Source of the DNA: VRUE01 sp963704505
GTDB taxonomy: Bacteria > Actinomycetota > Thermoleophilia > Solirubrobacterales > 70-9
DNA: 64,000 nt
Reading direction: 5' to 3'
NCBI GenBank assembly: GCA_963704505.1
Contig: OY969912.1
Location: 2,232,001-2,296,000, forward strand
A model generated the notes under the pieces. It was not told the DNA's origin, made no database searches, and saw only the letters and a list, made by a program, of their open reading frames with translations. Below, piece after piece: positions 16,983 to 24,467 of the stretch (positions are counted from its first letter, which is position 1; every line of letters starts with the position of its first letter). The position numbers and the translations under genes are program-made.

Positions 16983-18076
16983 TCGGACAGGCCGAGCTGG
17001 AGCTGCGGCTCCGGCTCGGCGGGCTCCGAGCTCGTTCCGGCGTCGCCGAACTGCGCCAGCCGGACGCCGAGCAGGCGGACCGGGCGGGGCGGGGCGTAGG
17101 CGCGAAGAAGTCCGAGCGACACCGACGTGACGAGCTCCGGGTCGTTGGTCGGCTCCTCGAGCGTCTGCGACCGGGTCACGTTCGTCCAGTCGTCGAGGCG
17201 GACCTTGATTCCCACCGTCCGACCCTCGAGCCCACGTGCCGAGAGCCGCCGGCAGAGCTCCTCGGAGAGCTTGGTCAGCGAGGCGGCGAGCTCGTCGTGG
17301 TCGGCGACGTCGACGTCGAAGGTCGTCTCGGCCGATTGCGATTTTGCTTCCCGCACGACGCTGAGCTGCGTCTCGTCCTGGAAACGTGCCCGTCGCCAGA
17401 GCCAGGCACCGGTGCGGGGGCCGTAGGCGGCCTTCAGCCCATCCTGATCGCGCGAGCGCAGGTCGGCGAGGGTGCGCACCCCCATCCGCCCGAGCCTCTC
17501 CACCGTCTTCGGCCCGATCCCGGGGACAAGCCCGGGGGACTCGCCGGAGAAGCGGCTGAGCGCTTCGTCCCGCGAGAGGACCACGAGCCCGGCGGGCTTG
17601 CCGAGCTCGCTGGTGATCTTCGCCAGCATCCGATTCTCGGAGATCCCAACCGAGCAGGAGAGGCGGGTCTCGTCCGCGATCTCGGCGACGATCCGGCGCA
17701 TGGTCGCCTTCGGCGAGAAGAGCCCGGTCAGCTCGATATAGGCCTCGTCCAGGCCGACCACCTCGACCGTCTCAGCGTTGCGGCGCAGAATCGCCATGAC
17801 CTCGCCGGAAGCCTCCCGATATGCGGTGAAGTCAGGCCGCAGGTAGATGGCATCGGGCAGCCTCCGCCGGGCCACGGCGGCGGGCATCGCCGAGTGGATG
17901 CCGGCCATCCGCCGCGCCTCATAGCTCGCCGTGGTCACCACCGCCCGCGGCCCCGACCCGCAGACGACCACCGGCTTGCCCTTCAGCTCGGGCCTGCGGC
18001 GCAACTCGACCGACGCGTAGAAGGCGTCCATATCTATATGTGCGACCACACGAGGCCAGTCCTTAATCTCGGCCAC
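16979..18076 (-). CDS. dinB: DNA polymerase IV (DinB); 5' end replaced by integrated element
   Basis: A 365-residue Y-family translesion polymerase. Catalytic residues are in HIDMDAFYASVE (D15, with Y20 in the steric-gate region) and GLDEAYIE. Helix-hairpin-helix motifs lie near GIGPKTVERL, the little-finger domain follows, and the C-terminal QLQLGL matches a beta-clamp-binding motif. The start is GTG 18076 with GGAG upstream. The first 15 codons are AT-rich for this genome and include a rare ATA (CAT ATA GAT). A host-like version of the same stretch lies at 32,564-32,611 in front of the serine recombinase gene. I infer that the element starting at the MDAF codons supplied this 5' end. The enzyme should still be functional. 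Confidence 0.94.
   Translation of the reverse strand: MAEIKDWPRVVAHIDMDAFYASVELRRRPELKGKPVVVCGSGPRAVVTTASYEARRMAGIHSAMPAAVARRRLPDAIYLRPDFTAYREASGEVMAILRRNAETVEVVGLDEAYIELTGLFSPKATMRRIVAEIADETRLSCSVGISENRMLAKITSELGKPAGLVVLSRDEALSRFSGESPGLVPGIGPKTVERLGRMGVRTLADLRSRDQDGLKAAYGPRTGAWLWRRARFQDETQLSVVREAKSQSAETTFDVDVADHDELAASLTKLSEELCRRLSARGLEGRTVGIKVRLDDWTNVTRSQTLEEPTNDPELVTSVSLGLLRAYAPPRPVRLLGVRLAQFGDAGTSSEPAEPEPQLQLGLSD
18020..18031. other. Left junction (attL core) in dinB
   Basis: The sequence gaaggcgtccat encodes MDAF of dinB on the minus strand. To its left the dinB frame continues with host-like codons; to its right lie the AT-rich codons (tatctatatg on the plus strand) inferred to come from the element. 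The shared block with the right junction is gcgtccat plus gaa, with one mismatch between them, so crossover probably fell in the 8-bp identical part. Between here and the first cargo gene (18077-18283) there is AT-richer sequence with an imperfect inverted repeat around gcaaaaagtc and ggctttttgc, but no gene. Confidence 0.72.
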
Positions 18077-18283
18077 GAAACTCCAGGCTACGGGCTTGCC
18101 CGGCGCAAAAAGTCTTTACCGTGTGGCGGCTTTTTGCGCTGGCTCCAGCCGATTGCATCGAGTCTTTGGGATCTCGACTCGGGTTTGACCGGTCAGAGGC
18201 CGGTCCGTTGAAATCGAAGATATCTGTCTGGATGGGATACGAGTGGCACCGCTCGTGGCGGGACAGCCTGATTCTCTTACGGC

Positions 18284-19225
18284 GTGAGTAGCTCTCCAAA
18301 GCCTGACCAGCTACGCAACGCCATAGCTGAGGTTCTCTGGAACACCAGTGCCCTGGAGACGGCGCAGATATGCGATGCGCTTGGAATGCCGCCACAACCC
18401 GAGGATGCTGCCGACCCCTTTGCCAGCAAAAGGAGCTACGTCCGCAGGCGTCTGATCCCCTGCGACCGAGATCAGCTCATTGAGATCGCCCGGAGGGTGG
18501 AAGATGAGTACGGGGGCGGGGAGCTGGCGCAGTACCTCAACGCGGTGGGCGTGACCGGCGTGGATGGTGATCTCAAGAACCTGATCTTCGCCGCTGACGG
18601 CCCAAAGCCCAGGATCGTGCTCCGGGATGCAGTCAACAACGTCATCGAGATCGTCGAGAACGCTGAGCACTGCCTTGTCTACGACCGGCCGCTTGGGCCG
18701 GACGGGTTGACCTGGCAGGCGCTGGTGGCCTGGTGGCGAGAGAGCCACGGTCTTGGCGACGACAGGGAGGCTGCCCGGGACCTCTACAAACGCCTTTTGC
18801 GATCCCTTGGGGACAACGTTCCCGAGAAACTCGTTTTGCGCACGTATGCACAACGCTTTCTGCCAGACGGCGGCTTCCAGCTTCCCGCCCTTGTGCCCCA
18901 GGTTTATCTCCATTACGACCCCTACACCAAGGCCGAACTCGGGCCTGACGGGCAAGTGCTTGGCCGCCAGAGGATGGACTTCCTGATGCTATTCCCGGAC
19001 GGCAGCCGGGTTGTGATTGAGATCGACGGCAAACAGCACTATGCCTCAGGCCACGACAACGAAAAGGCCGACACGAAGCGATACGCCGAGATGGTCGGTG
19101 AAGACCGTGGCCTGCGACTGCGCGGCTACGAGGTCTATCGGTTCGGCGGCGCCGAGTTTGTCGGTGCCAACGCCGCCCGGGCCCTGAACGATTTCTTCGA
19201 CGCCTTGTTGGAGCGCCACCTTTGA
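18284..19225 (+). CDS. Unrecognised protein with C-terminal PD-(D/E)XK-like nuclease domain
   Basis: A 313-residue soluble protein. The N-terminal 150 residues (LRNAIAEVLWNTSALETAQICDALG then FASKRSYVRRRL) are helical and not assigned to a family by me. The C-terminal domain has MDFLMLFPDG (D232), VVIEIDGKQHY (E246, D248, K250) and GYEVYRFGG, the strand-Asp, E-x-D-G-K and closing strand of DUF559/Vsr-like endonuclease folds. The architecture (variable helical N-terminus plus nuclease) and the location as first gene inside an integrated element fit an anti-phage or abortive-infection effector; this is inference. The start is GTG 18284, without a strong Shine-Dalgarno. The codon mix is less G/C-biased than in the neighbouring chromosome. 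Confidence 0.8.
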   Translation: MSSSPKPDQLRNAIAEVLWNTSALETAQICDALGMPPQPEDAADPFASKRSYVRRRLIPCDRDQLIEIARRVEDEYGGGELAQYLNAVGVTGVDGDLKNLIFAADGPKPRIVLRDAVNNVIEIVENAEHCLVYDRPLGPDGLTWQALVAWWRESHGLGDDREAARDLYKRLLRSLGDNVPEKLVLRTYAQRFLPDGGFQLPALVPQVYLHYDPYTKAELGPDGQVLGRQRMDFLMLFPDGSRVVIEIDGKQHYASGHDNEKADTKRYAEMVGEDRGLRLRGYEVYRFGGAEFVGANAARALNDFFDALLERHL

Positions 19226-19321
19226 GCTTTCTCCGCCCAGGGCGCCGATACGCTCAGGAGCAGGTCAATGCGGCTCAGCGGGGGGAAATAGCCCGTTTGC
19301 AGGGAAGAATATGATCTGAAA

Positions 19322-20035
19322 ATGACCCTGGACTTCAACTTCACCTACCAGGCGGTATATACGCCACGCCGCCTGGGGGCACTCGCCGGGGTGAGCGGCA
19401 ACACCGTCGGCCAGTGGGCGCGCAACGATCTGATCCAACCCACGGTCGCCAAGGGGCTACCGAGCAATCTCTACAGCTTCTTCGATGCCGCCGAGGCAAT
19501 CGCGGTGCGCTGGCTGCTCGGCGAAGGCTTCAACTACAAGCAGATCCACAACGCCATCGAGGGCGCCCGAAGGGAGGACGAGCGAGTCGGCAAGAAGCAC
19601 GCTGCCTGGCCCCTAAGCCGGTCCAAGATCGGCCTAGGACGAGCCACCGCTGACACCGACCACGACCACGGTTCCATCGTGCTAAGAAACAGCCACGATG
19701 GCTACCTTGACGTCACGCATGGCTACGACCAGTTCGCCTTCAAACCAGAGTTCTGGCTAGCGATAGGTGACGTCCTGCGGTCCGGGGGCTGGATCGCCCA
19801 GGAGCTGCGGCTGAAGCAGATCGAAGTTGAGCCTGGGCTACTGGGTGGCCAGCCGACCCTAGCCGGAACGCGCTGGTCCGTTCACCACGTGGCACGAATA
19901 GCGGCCGACGAGGAAGGACGGCTGATCCTGCAGGATGAGTACGAGCTACCCGACCAAGGCGTTGACGAGTGCGTCCAATGGGCGACTGCGGCGGCGCGGC
20001 TAGCAGGTCGCCGACCACAAGCTGCTGCTGCGTGA
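19322..20035 (+). CDS. MerR-like HTH plus DUF433 antitoxin-type protein
   Basis: A 237-residue protein. Residues about 12-80 form a MerR-like winged helix (YTPRRLGALAGVSGNTVGQWARNDLI). The C-terminal part (about 168-230) has the DUF433 pattern: IEVEPGLLGGQPTLAGTRWSV, a DEEGRLILQDEY segment and a VDECVQWA helix. DUF433 proteins are typical antitoxins beside DUF5615 PIN-like toxins, and such a partner follows 21 bp downstream. Fusion of a MerR-type reader to DUF433 would give self-repression of the pair. The 96-bp gap before the gene has no clear promoter. DUF433 is convincing by pattern; antitoxin activity is inferred. Confidence 0.82.
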   Translation: MTLDFNFTYQAVYTPRRLGALAGVSGNTVGQWARNDLIQPTVAKGLPSNLYSFFDAAEAIAVRWLLGEGFNYKQIHNAIEGARREDERVGKKHAAWPLSRSKIGLGRATADTDHDHGSIVLRNSHDGYLDVTHGYDQFAFKPEFWLAIGDVLRSGGWIAQELRLKQIEVEPGLLGGQPTLAGTRWSVHHVARIAADEEGRLILQDEYELPDQGVDECVQWATAAARLAGRRPQAAAA

Positions 20036-20056
20036 GCGACGGGAGGCGAGTGGCGA

Positions 20057-20464
20057 ATGGGGGCGACCCTTGTTCTTGAGGACCATCTGTCAGCCCACAT
20101 TCTCGTCGCGGGCCTGCGAGGCCGAGGCTTCGACGCCTTGCCGGTTTGCGATCTCGGGTTGGGCGGAAAACGTCCAGACTCCGATCTCGTGAAGGCGATC
20201 GGCGACAAGGTCGATCCGCCATGGACATTTGCCACGCTGGACCTGACGATCGTTCAGGACTCAAGCGGTTTCGAGTGGCACCGCTACGCCATTGCCTGGG
20301 TCATGGTGCGCAAAGAGCGGATCGGCGGCGCCGTTGAGAAGGCCAAGCAGAACATCGTCCACAAGCACGTGGAAAGGATGGAGAGCCAGCAGCCAGGGGA
20401 CCACTGGTCCTACACGGAGCGGAGCCACTACAAACACCCGCCGAACCTGGTCACAGATCGCTAA
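20057..20464 (+). CDS. DUF5615/PIN-like toxin-type protein
   Basis: A 135-residue protein. The N-terminus TLVLEDHLSAHILVAGLRGRGFDALPVCDLGLGGKRPDSDLVKAI follows the DUF5615 (PIN-like) pattern, in which an early acidic residue (here E8/D9 instead of the usual DEN), a DLGL turn and a later Asp (FATLDL) form the nuclease pocket. The C-terminal 65 residues are longer and more basic than usual. GGAGG lies 10 nt before the ATG. Together with the preceding DUF433 gene this makes a VapBC-like toxin-antitoxin module. The E-for-D change at the first acidic position means activity should not be assumed. Confidence 0.72.
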   Translation: MGATLVLEDHLSAHILVAGLRGRGFDALPVCDLGLGGKRPDSDLVKAIGDKVDPPWTFATLDLTIVQDSSGFEWHRYAIAWVMVRKERIGGAVEKAKQNIVHKHVERMESQQPGDHWSYTERSHYKHPPNLVTDR

Positions 20465-20531
20465 ACGAGGAGCGCTGTCCGGCCCGCACCTCGATCCATA
20501 TTTGCGTTGATTCGGCGTCCAGGGCTTGCGA

Positions 20532-20574
20532 GCCTGCAAAGCCGTTTACACCGGTTCGATTCCGGTAGGCGCCT
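20532..20574 (+). pseudogene. 3' fragment of tRNA-Cys (GCA), possible attachment-site remnant
   Basis: From GCCTGCAAAGCCGT (anticodon loop with GCA) through the T arm (ACCGG TTCGATT CCGGT, five pairs) to the acceptor end AGGCGCC and discriminator T, the 43 nt match the 3' part of an actinobacterial tRNA-Cys. No 5' half (D arm, GGCGCCT acceptor) precedes it, so it is not a working tRNA. Such 3' fragments mark att sites of tRNA-targeting integrases. No full tRNA-Cys is seen elsewhere in the window, so this is either a relic of an earlier insertion or excision, or an att half carried by the element. Confidence 0.72.
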
Positions 20575-20642
20575 TTGGCTCTGGCCTGCAAAATCTGGCT
20601 TGTTAGAGCGGTTTGCGGGGTCTCTTTAGAGGTCGACCTCGT

Positions 20643-20712
20643 CCGGCTGAATCCGGCTGAATCCGGCTGTAACCGGCTGTTTTGGTGTGGGACTGGCGCA
20701 TGACTGGCGCAT
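20643..20712. repeat. Short tandem repeats beside the tRNA-Cys fragment
   Basis: The gap 20465-20876 holds the tRNA fragment and two sets of tandem repeats. Around 20643-20680 a 10-bp unit (tccggctgaa, the last two as tccggctgta and accggctgt) is repeated about four times. At 20691-20701 and 20702-20712 the 11-mer gactggcgcat is perfectly duplicated. Arrays like these next to a tRNA 3' end are typical integrase arm-type or scar sequences, but no integrase gene of the tyrosine type is present here. The rest of the gap has no gene that I can support. Confidence 0.65.
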
Positions 20713-20876
20713 GAGATCCGTTGCGCTGCGAGATCGACTCGGCCTTTTTGGTCCGCCAGTTCAATCAATTCTCGGCATCCCGCCTGGGACGCAACTAGGA
20801 TCTCTCCCGGCGAGCAGCTCAAAGGCTGCCGGCTCAAATCGAACGGAGCCGCACCGCCTCACAAAGGGGGATCAAG

Positions 20877-21287
20877 ATGGAGGCTGGGCAGAGTTCACGG
20901 CCGCCGGCTGGTGGCCAGCAGTCGACCTGGATCGCGTTCGCGGGAGTGATGATGGTGATCCTCGGCTTCCTGGATGCCTTCTGGGGGCTGGCGGCGATCC
21001 TCAACAACGAAGTGGTCGTGGTCGGCGGTCACGGCGCGTTGATCTTCGACCTCACGACCTGGGGCTGGGTCCAGCTGATCCTCGGCGCCCTCGTCGGACT
21101 CACGGGCATCGGCCTGTTGATGGGCAGTGGGGTATCGAGAGTGGTGGCGATCTCCCTGCTTTCGATTAACGCGATTCTGCAGGTCGTCTGGTTCTCGGCA
21201 GCGCCGCTGTGGGCGTTCCTGATGATCATCCTCGACGTCGTGATCATCTACCAGCTGATGGTCAACTGGACCGAGCGGGAGGTTTGA
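20877..21287 (+). CDS. Four-TM membrane protein (DUF7144-like)
   Basis: A 136-residue integral membrane protein with four hydrophobic segments (about 18-42, 58-80, 84-103, 105-128) after a short polar N-terminus, matching the small actinobacterial DUF7144-type proteins (WIAFAGVMMVILGFLDAFWGLAAI). GGGGG stands 7 nt before the ATG. It is followed 2 nt later by the SHOCT-domain gene, with GGGAGG inside its own 3' end serving as that gene's ribosome binding site, so the two are one operon. The function is unknown; envelope stress is a guess from its neighbours. Confidence 0.8.
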   Translation: MEAGQSSRPPAGGQQSTWIAFAGVMMVILGFLDAFWGLAAILNNEVVVVGGHGALIFDLTTWGWVQLILGALVGLTGIGLLMGSGVSRVVAISLLSINAILQVVWFSAAPLWAFLMIILDVVIIYQLMVNWTEREV

Positions 21288-21289
21288 CG

Positions 21290-21682
21290 ATGCCGCTCGC
21301 AGACGTCAGCTTCGGCGAGGGACTGCTCTACATCCTCGAGTTCTTCCTGCTCTTCGCCTGGATCTGGATCCTGATCTCGGTGATCGGCGACCTCTTCCGC
21401 GACCACGAGCTCTCGGGGGTGGCGAAGGCCGTCTGGGTCTTCTTCCTGGTCTTCCTGCCTTTCTTCGGGGTGCTCCTCTATCTGATCGTTCGGGGCAACG
21501 GCATGCGAGACCGGACGATCAAACATCAGGCAGATACGAAAAAACAGATGGACAGCTATGTGCGCGAGCAGGCGCAGGCAGCCAGCCCAGCCGAGGAACT
21601 GCACAAACTGAACGACCTGAAGGAAAAGGGAGCGCTGAGCTCCGAGGAGTTCGATCAGGCGAAGGCGAAATTGCTGGCTTAG
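21290..21682 (+). CDS. PLDc_N/SHOCT domain membrane protein
   Basis: A 130-residue protein. Two hydrophobic segments (about 10-32 and 43-65) with the pattern FFLLFAWIWILISVIGDLFRDHELSGVAKAVWVFFLVFLPFFGVLLYLI are the phospholipase-D-nuclease N-terminal (PLDc_N) type membrane anchor. A charged linker follows, then a C-terminal SHOCT motif (EELHKLNDLKEKGALSSEEFDQAKAKLL). Proteins of this build are common small actinobacterial membrane proteins of unknown role; SHOCT often mediates oligomerisation. The ATG at 21290 has GGGAGG 7 nt upstream. Confidence 0.84.
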   Translation: MPLADVSFGEGLLYILEFFLLFAWIWILISVIGDLFRDHELSGVAKAVWVFFLVFLPFFGVLLYLIVRGNGMRDRTIKHQADTKKQMDSYVREQAQAASPAEELHKLNDLKEKGALSSEEFDQAKAKLLA

Positions 21683-21702
21683 CCAGCTCGTAGCGGCTGA
21701 GC

Positions 21703-22446
21703 GTGCCCGCGAAGGTCACCTTTGTCGGGCACGCGACCGTCGCCCTAGATCTCGGCGGCTCCAAGTTCCTCACCGATCCTTTCCTGCGAGCTCGGCTGGG
21801 GCCGCTCCGCCGGCACGGAGCGGCGGTTGCCCCCGAGGCCGTCCGCGATGTCGACGCAGTGCTGCTTTCGCACCTGCATCGCGACCATGCCGACCTCCCC
21901 TCATTGCGGAAGCTCGGGAACGTGCCAATCCTCGCGCCTCCGGGTGCCGGCCACTTCCTCGAGCGCCGGGGTTTCCGGTCGGTCTCCGAGCTGACCGTCG
22001 GACAATCCACCCAGGTCGGTGCCGCGACCGTCACCGCCGTCGAGGCTGTGCACGACGGCGGCAGCACGGGCTCGCGTGATGCGCAAGCAATCGGCTTCTT
22101 GCTGTCCGGGCCCGAGCGGATCTACTTCGCTGGGGACACCGATCTTTTCGACGACATGAGCTCGTTCGGGGACGTCGACCTGGCGCTGCTGCCGATCTGG
22201 GGCTGGGGTCCGAACCTCGGCCCGGGACACATGGATCCGGAAAAGGCGGCACGGGCGGCTGCCCTGATCGAGCCGAAGGTCCTTGTGCCGATCCACTGGG
22301 GGACGCTTTATCCGAGGTTCCTGCATCACCTGCGCCCGCGTCCGCTGAGGGATCCCCCGCTCGAGCTCGCCAGGCAAATGAAGGAGCTGGCGCCTCAGGT
22401 GGAGCTGCGCTTGCTCAGCCCGGGGGAGTCGACTTCGGTCGAGTAG
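21703..22446 (+). CDS. MBL-fold metal-dependent hydrolase (UlaG-like)
   Basis: A 247-residue cytoplasmic metallo-beta-lactamase-fold hydrolase. Metal ligands are visible: the N-terminal GHATV strand, SHLHRDHAD (HxHxDH, about residues 50-58), a His in AVHDGG, AGDTDLF (Asp) and the C-terminal PIHWGTLYP His. This is the UlaG/YtnP-like L-ascorbate-lactonase superfamily, in which substrates are phosphorylated sugars or lipids; the substrate is unknown here. The start is GTG 21703. The last 52 bp overlap the convergent phosphodiesterase gene. Confidence 0.86.
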   Translation: MPAKVTFVGHATVALDLGGSKFLTDPFLRARLGPLRRHGAAVAPEAVRDVDAVLLSHLHRDHADLPSLRKLGNVPILAPPGAGHFLERRGFRSVSELTVGQSTQVGAATVTAVEAVHDGGSTGSRDAQAIGFLLSGPERIYFAGDTDLFDDMSSFGDVDLALLPIWGWGPNLGPGHMDPEKAARAAALIEPKVLVPIHWGTLYPRFLHHLRPRPLRDPPLELARQMKELAPQVELRLLSPGESTSVE

Positions 22447-24467
22447 GCGGCGTGTCCGAGCTGGGCGAGCCAACCGCGAAACACCCGGTGGACCCGCTCG
22501 GCGCCGACCACCTCCGTCTCAGGCCAGCTGAGATCCCCCGGATGCAGAACGAAGGGAAACGATTGGGATCCGCCCAGCCCCCCGTGGGAGCCGACCAACT
22601 CCTCGAAGGCTGAAACTTCTCCGAGCGTCGGGTCGAAAGCGCTATTGATCATCAAATCCGCGCAGTGGGGGAAGGAGTCGGTTCTCTTCACGTGCTCGGC
22701 CGCGTTCGGCCCGAACGCCGCGAGCGGGTCCTCCCCCTCGATGTGTTCGCTGTCCAGATGATTTGCGCCGCGGGGTCCAAAGACGATGGCGCCTTCCTGC
22801 TCCGATCGCACGAGGACGAAGCCGATCCCCGGATGGCGGCAGAGGGCCGGCAGTAGCTCGGGGTGAAGCGAGCGCAGTCGCTCGAGCGAGACCCGCCCAG
22901 GCTCCCGTGGAAAGCTGACGAGACCGAGGCAGCCCGAGGCCATTACCGACAGCTCCGGGATTCCACGTGGATCGGCCGGTTCGCGCTCGCGAGGCTCCTC
23001 CTGTCCGAGGGCCACGGCGCCGTGAGATCGGCGACTCCGTGTTGCGATGCGAACGGTGCGACCCCCCGCCGTCTCATCTCGCGCCATCTCGGTCAGGCCG
23101 GTGTTGAGGAACGCCAGGGCGTCGTCCTCGCCACTTTCGACCGCGACGACGCTTTCGATGTCGCAGGCTGCCCTCACCACCTGCTCGAGGGTGTCTCCGT
23201 AGTGATCGAGGAACGTTTCGCCCTGCGACTGCCCGTGGTCGGAGAGAACGACCAACCGATATGGGCGCGGGGCGTCTGCACAAGCCCGGGCGATTCTGGC
23301 GATTTGGCGATCGAGGTCGCGGAGCACGGCGAGGCTGTCGCCGCGCTCGATCCCAGAGTGGTGGGCCACCTCGTCGTAGGCGAGAAAGGTCGTGTAGATC
23401 GTCGGCCGGCCGGCGAGTATGTCGCCGACCACGGCGGCGACCTGCAGGTCGCGCTGGACGACCGTCGCCCAAGCCCGGATCAGCGCATAGGCACGCGAGC
23501 GCTTGATTCTCGGCTTGATGTCGTTGCGCACCTGCGCGCGGGCGGCGCGACGCTCTCGGAACACGTCGAGGAAGATCAGGATCAAGGTCTTTGAGACGGC
23601 GTAGGGCCGCGCGAAGTAAGCCGTGTAATCCCGCCCGATCGGCCGGCGCCTGTGCAGCGCGGTACTCATCGTCAGCATCGAGTGCGCGGCGTCACCGGAG
23701 AGGATGTTGGCGCGACTGGCGCCGTCCGCGTGCAGGAGGCCGCGACCGTCGGAGCGCCTGCGCTCGAGCTCCTCGGCATCGCGCGGGTGGTTGGTGACGA
23801 TGGCCGCGCCCCGATCCTTCTCCCACCAGCGGAATGCGGGCATGTCGTCGTTCGAGCCATGGAGAAGCCCTGCCTGGCAGGCACCGGTCTGAGATGACCA
23901 GTCGGTCTCCCATCGGCGCAAGCGGTGGGATCCGGACTGCAGCCACCCCGCCAGGTGGGGCGCGCCACCTGCGGCGAGTGCCCGTTCCAGCACGTCGTGG
24001 GCAAGGCCGTCGATCTCGAGGAATGCCAGGCCGGGAACGTCGGTTTCGACCAAGGCTTCTCGTCGGCGAAGCTGGCGCCTGACGACATTGCGGTACCAGG
24101 CGTCATCTTCGTCAATTGCCAACAGCGAGAAGACGCCGCTGGTCACGGCCGTCATGACGACCGTCACCACGACCCCCTGCAGAACCCCGCCGATTTGCGC
24201 ATCGGGGAGAAGTTCGATTGCAAATGCGACGAGTAGGCCATTCAGAACTAGACCCGCCAGTCCGAGCGTGAGCACCGTGAGCGGCAGCGCCAAGCGGGAC
24301 AAAGCCGGCCACACGAGCGCGTTCAGGATTCCGATCAGCGCAGCGGCGGCAAGGGCGGTCCCACGCCCTTCCAGGTCGAATCCGTCGATGAGGGCCGAGA
24401 GTGCGAGCAGCGTCAGTGCGTCCAGCACCAGGACGAAGGCGACGCGCCAAATCACCTTCAGCTTCAC
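22395..24467 (-). CDS. Fusion of phage-holin-4-type membrane domain and phosphodiesterase
   Basis: A 690-residue protein. Residues 1-115 form four membrane helices of the YvlD/phage holin 4 type (DGFDLEGRGTALAAAALIGILNALVWP). The remainder is an alkaline-phosphatase-superfamily domain: FLEIDGLAHDVL (metal Asp), DWSSQTGACQAGLLHG (a Thr/Ser nucleophile region), TFLAYDEVAHHSG (Asp/His ligands), VLSDHGQSQGE (Asp-His) and GSHGGLGG (His). This matches type I phosphodiesterase/nucleotide pyrophosphatases. A membrane-anchored lipid or nucleotide phosphodiesterase is likely. It shares ATGA with the upstream sulP stop, so both are co-translated, and its 3' end overlaps the MBL gene by 52 bp. Confidence 0.84.
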   Translation of the reverse strand: MKLKVIWRVAFVLVLDALTLLALSALIDGFDLEGRGTALAAAALIGILNALVWPALSRLALPLTVLTLGLAGLVLNGLLVAFAIELLPDAQIGGVLQGVVVTVVMTAVTSGVFSLLAIDEDDAWYRNVVRRQLRRREALVETDVPGLAFLEIDGLAHDVLERALAAGGAPHLAGWLQSGSHRLRRWETDWSSQTGACQAGLLHGSNDDMPAFRWWEKDRGAAIVTNHPRDAEELERRRSDGRGLLHADGASRANILSGDAAHSMLTMSTALHRRRPIGRDYTAYFARPYAVSKTLILIFLDVFRERRAARAQVRNDIKPRIKRSRAYALIRAWATVVQRDLQVAAVVGDILAGRPTIYTTFLAYDEVAHHSGIERGDSLAVLRDLDRQIARIARACADAPRPYRLVVLSDHGQSQGETFLDHYGDTLEQVVRAACDIESVVAVESGEDDALAFLNTGLTEMARDETAGGRTVRIATRSRRSHGAVALGQEEPREREPADPRGIPELSVMASGCLGLVSFPREPGRVSLERLRSLHPELLPALCRHPGIGFVLVRSEQEGAIVFGPRGANHLDSEHIEGEDPLAAFGPNAAEHVKRTDSFPHCADLMINSAFDPTLGEVSAFEELVGSHGGLGGSQSFPFVLHPGDLSWPETEVVGAERVHRVFRGWLAQLGHAAYSTEVDSPGLSKRSST

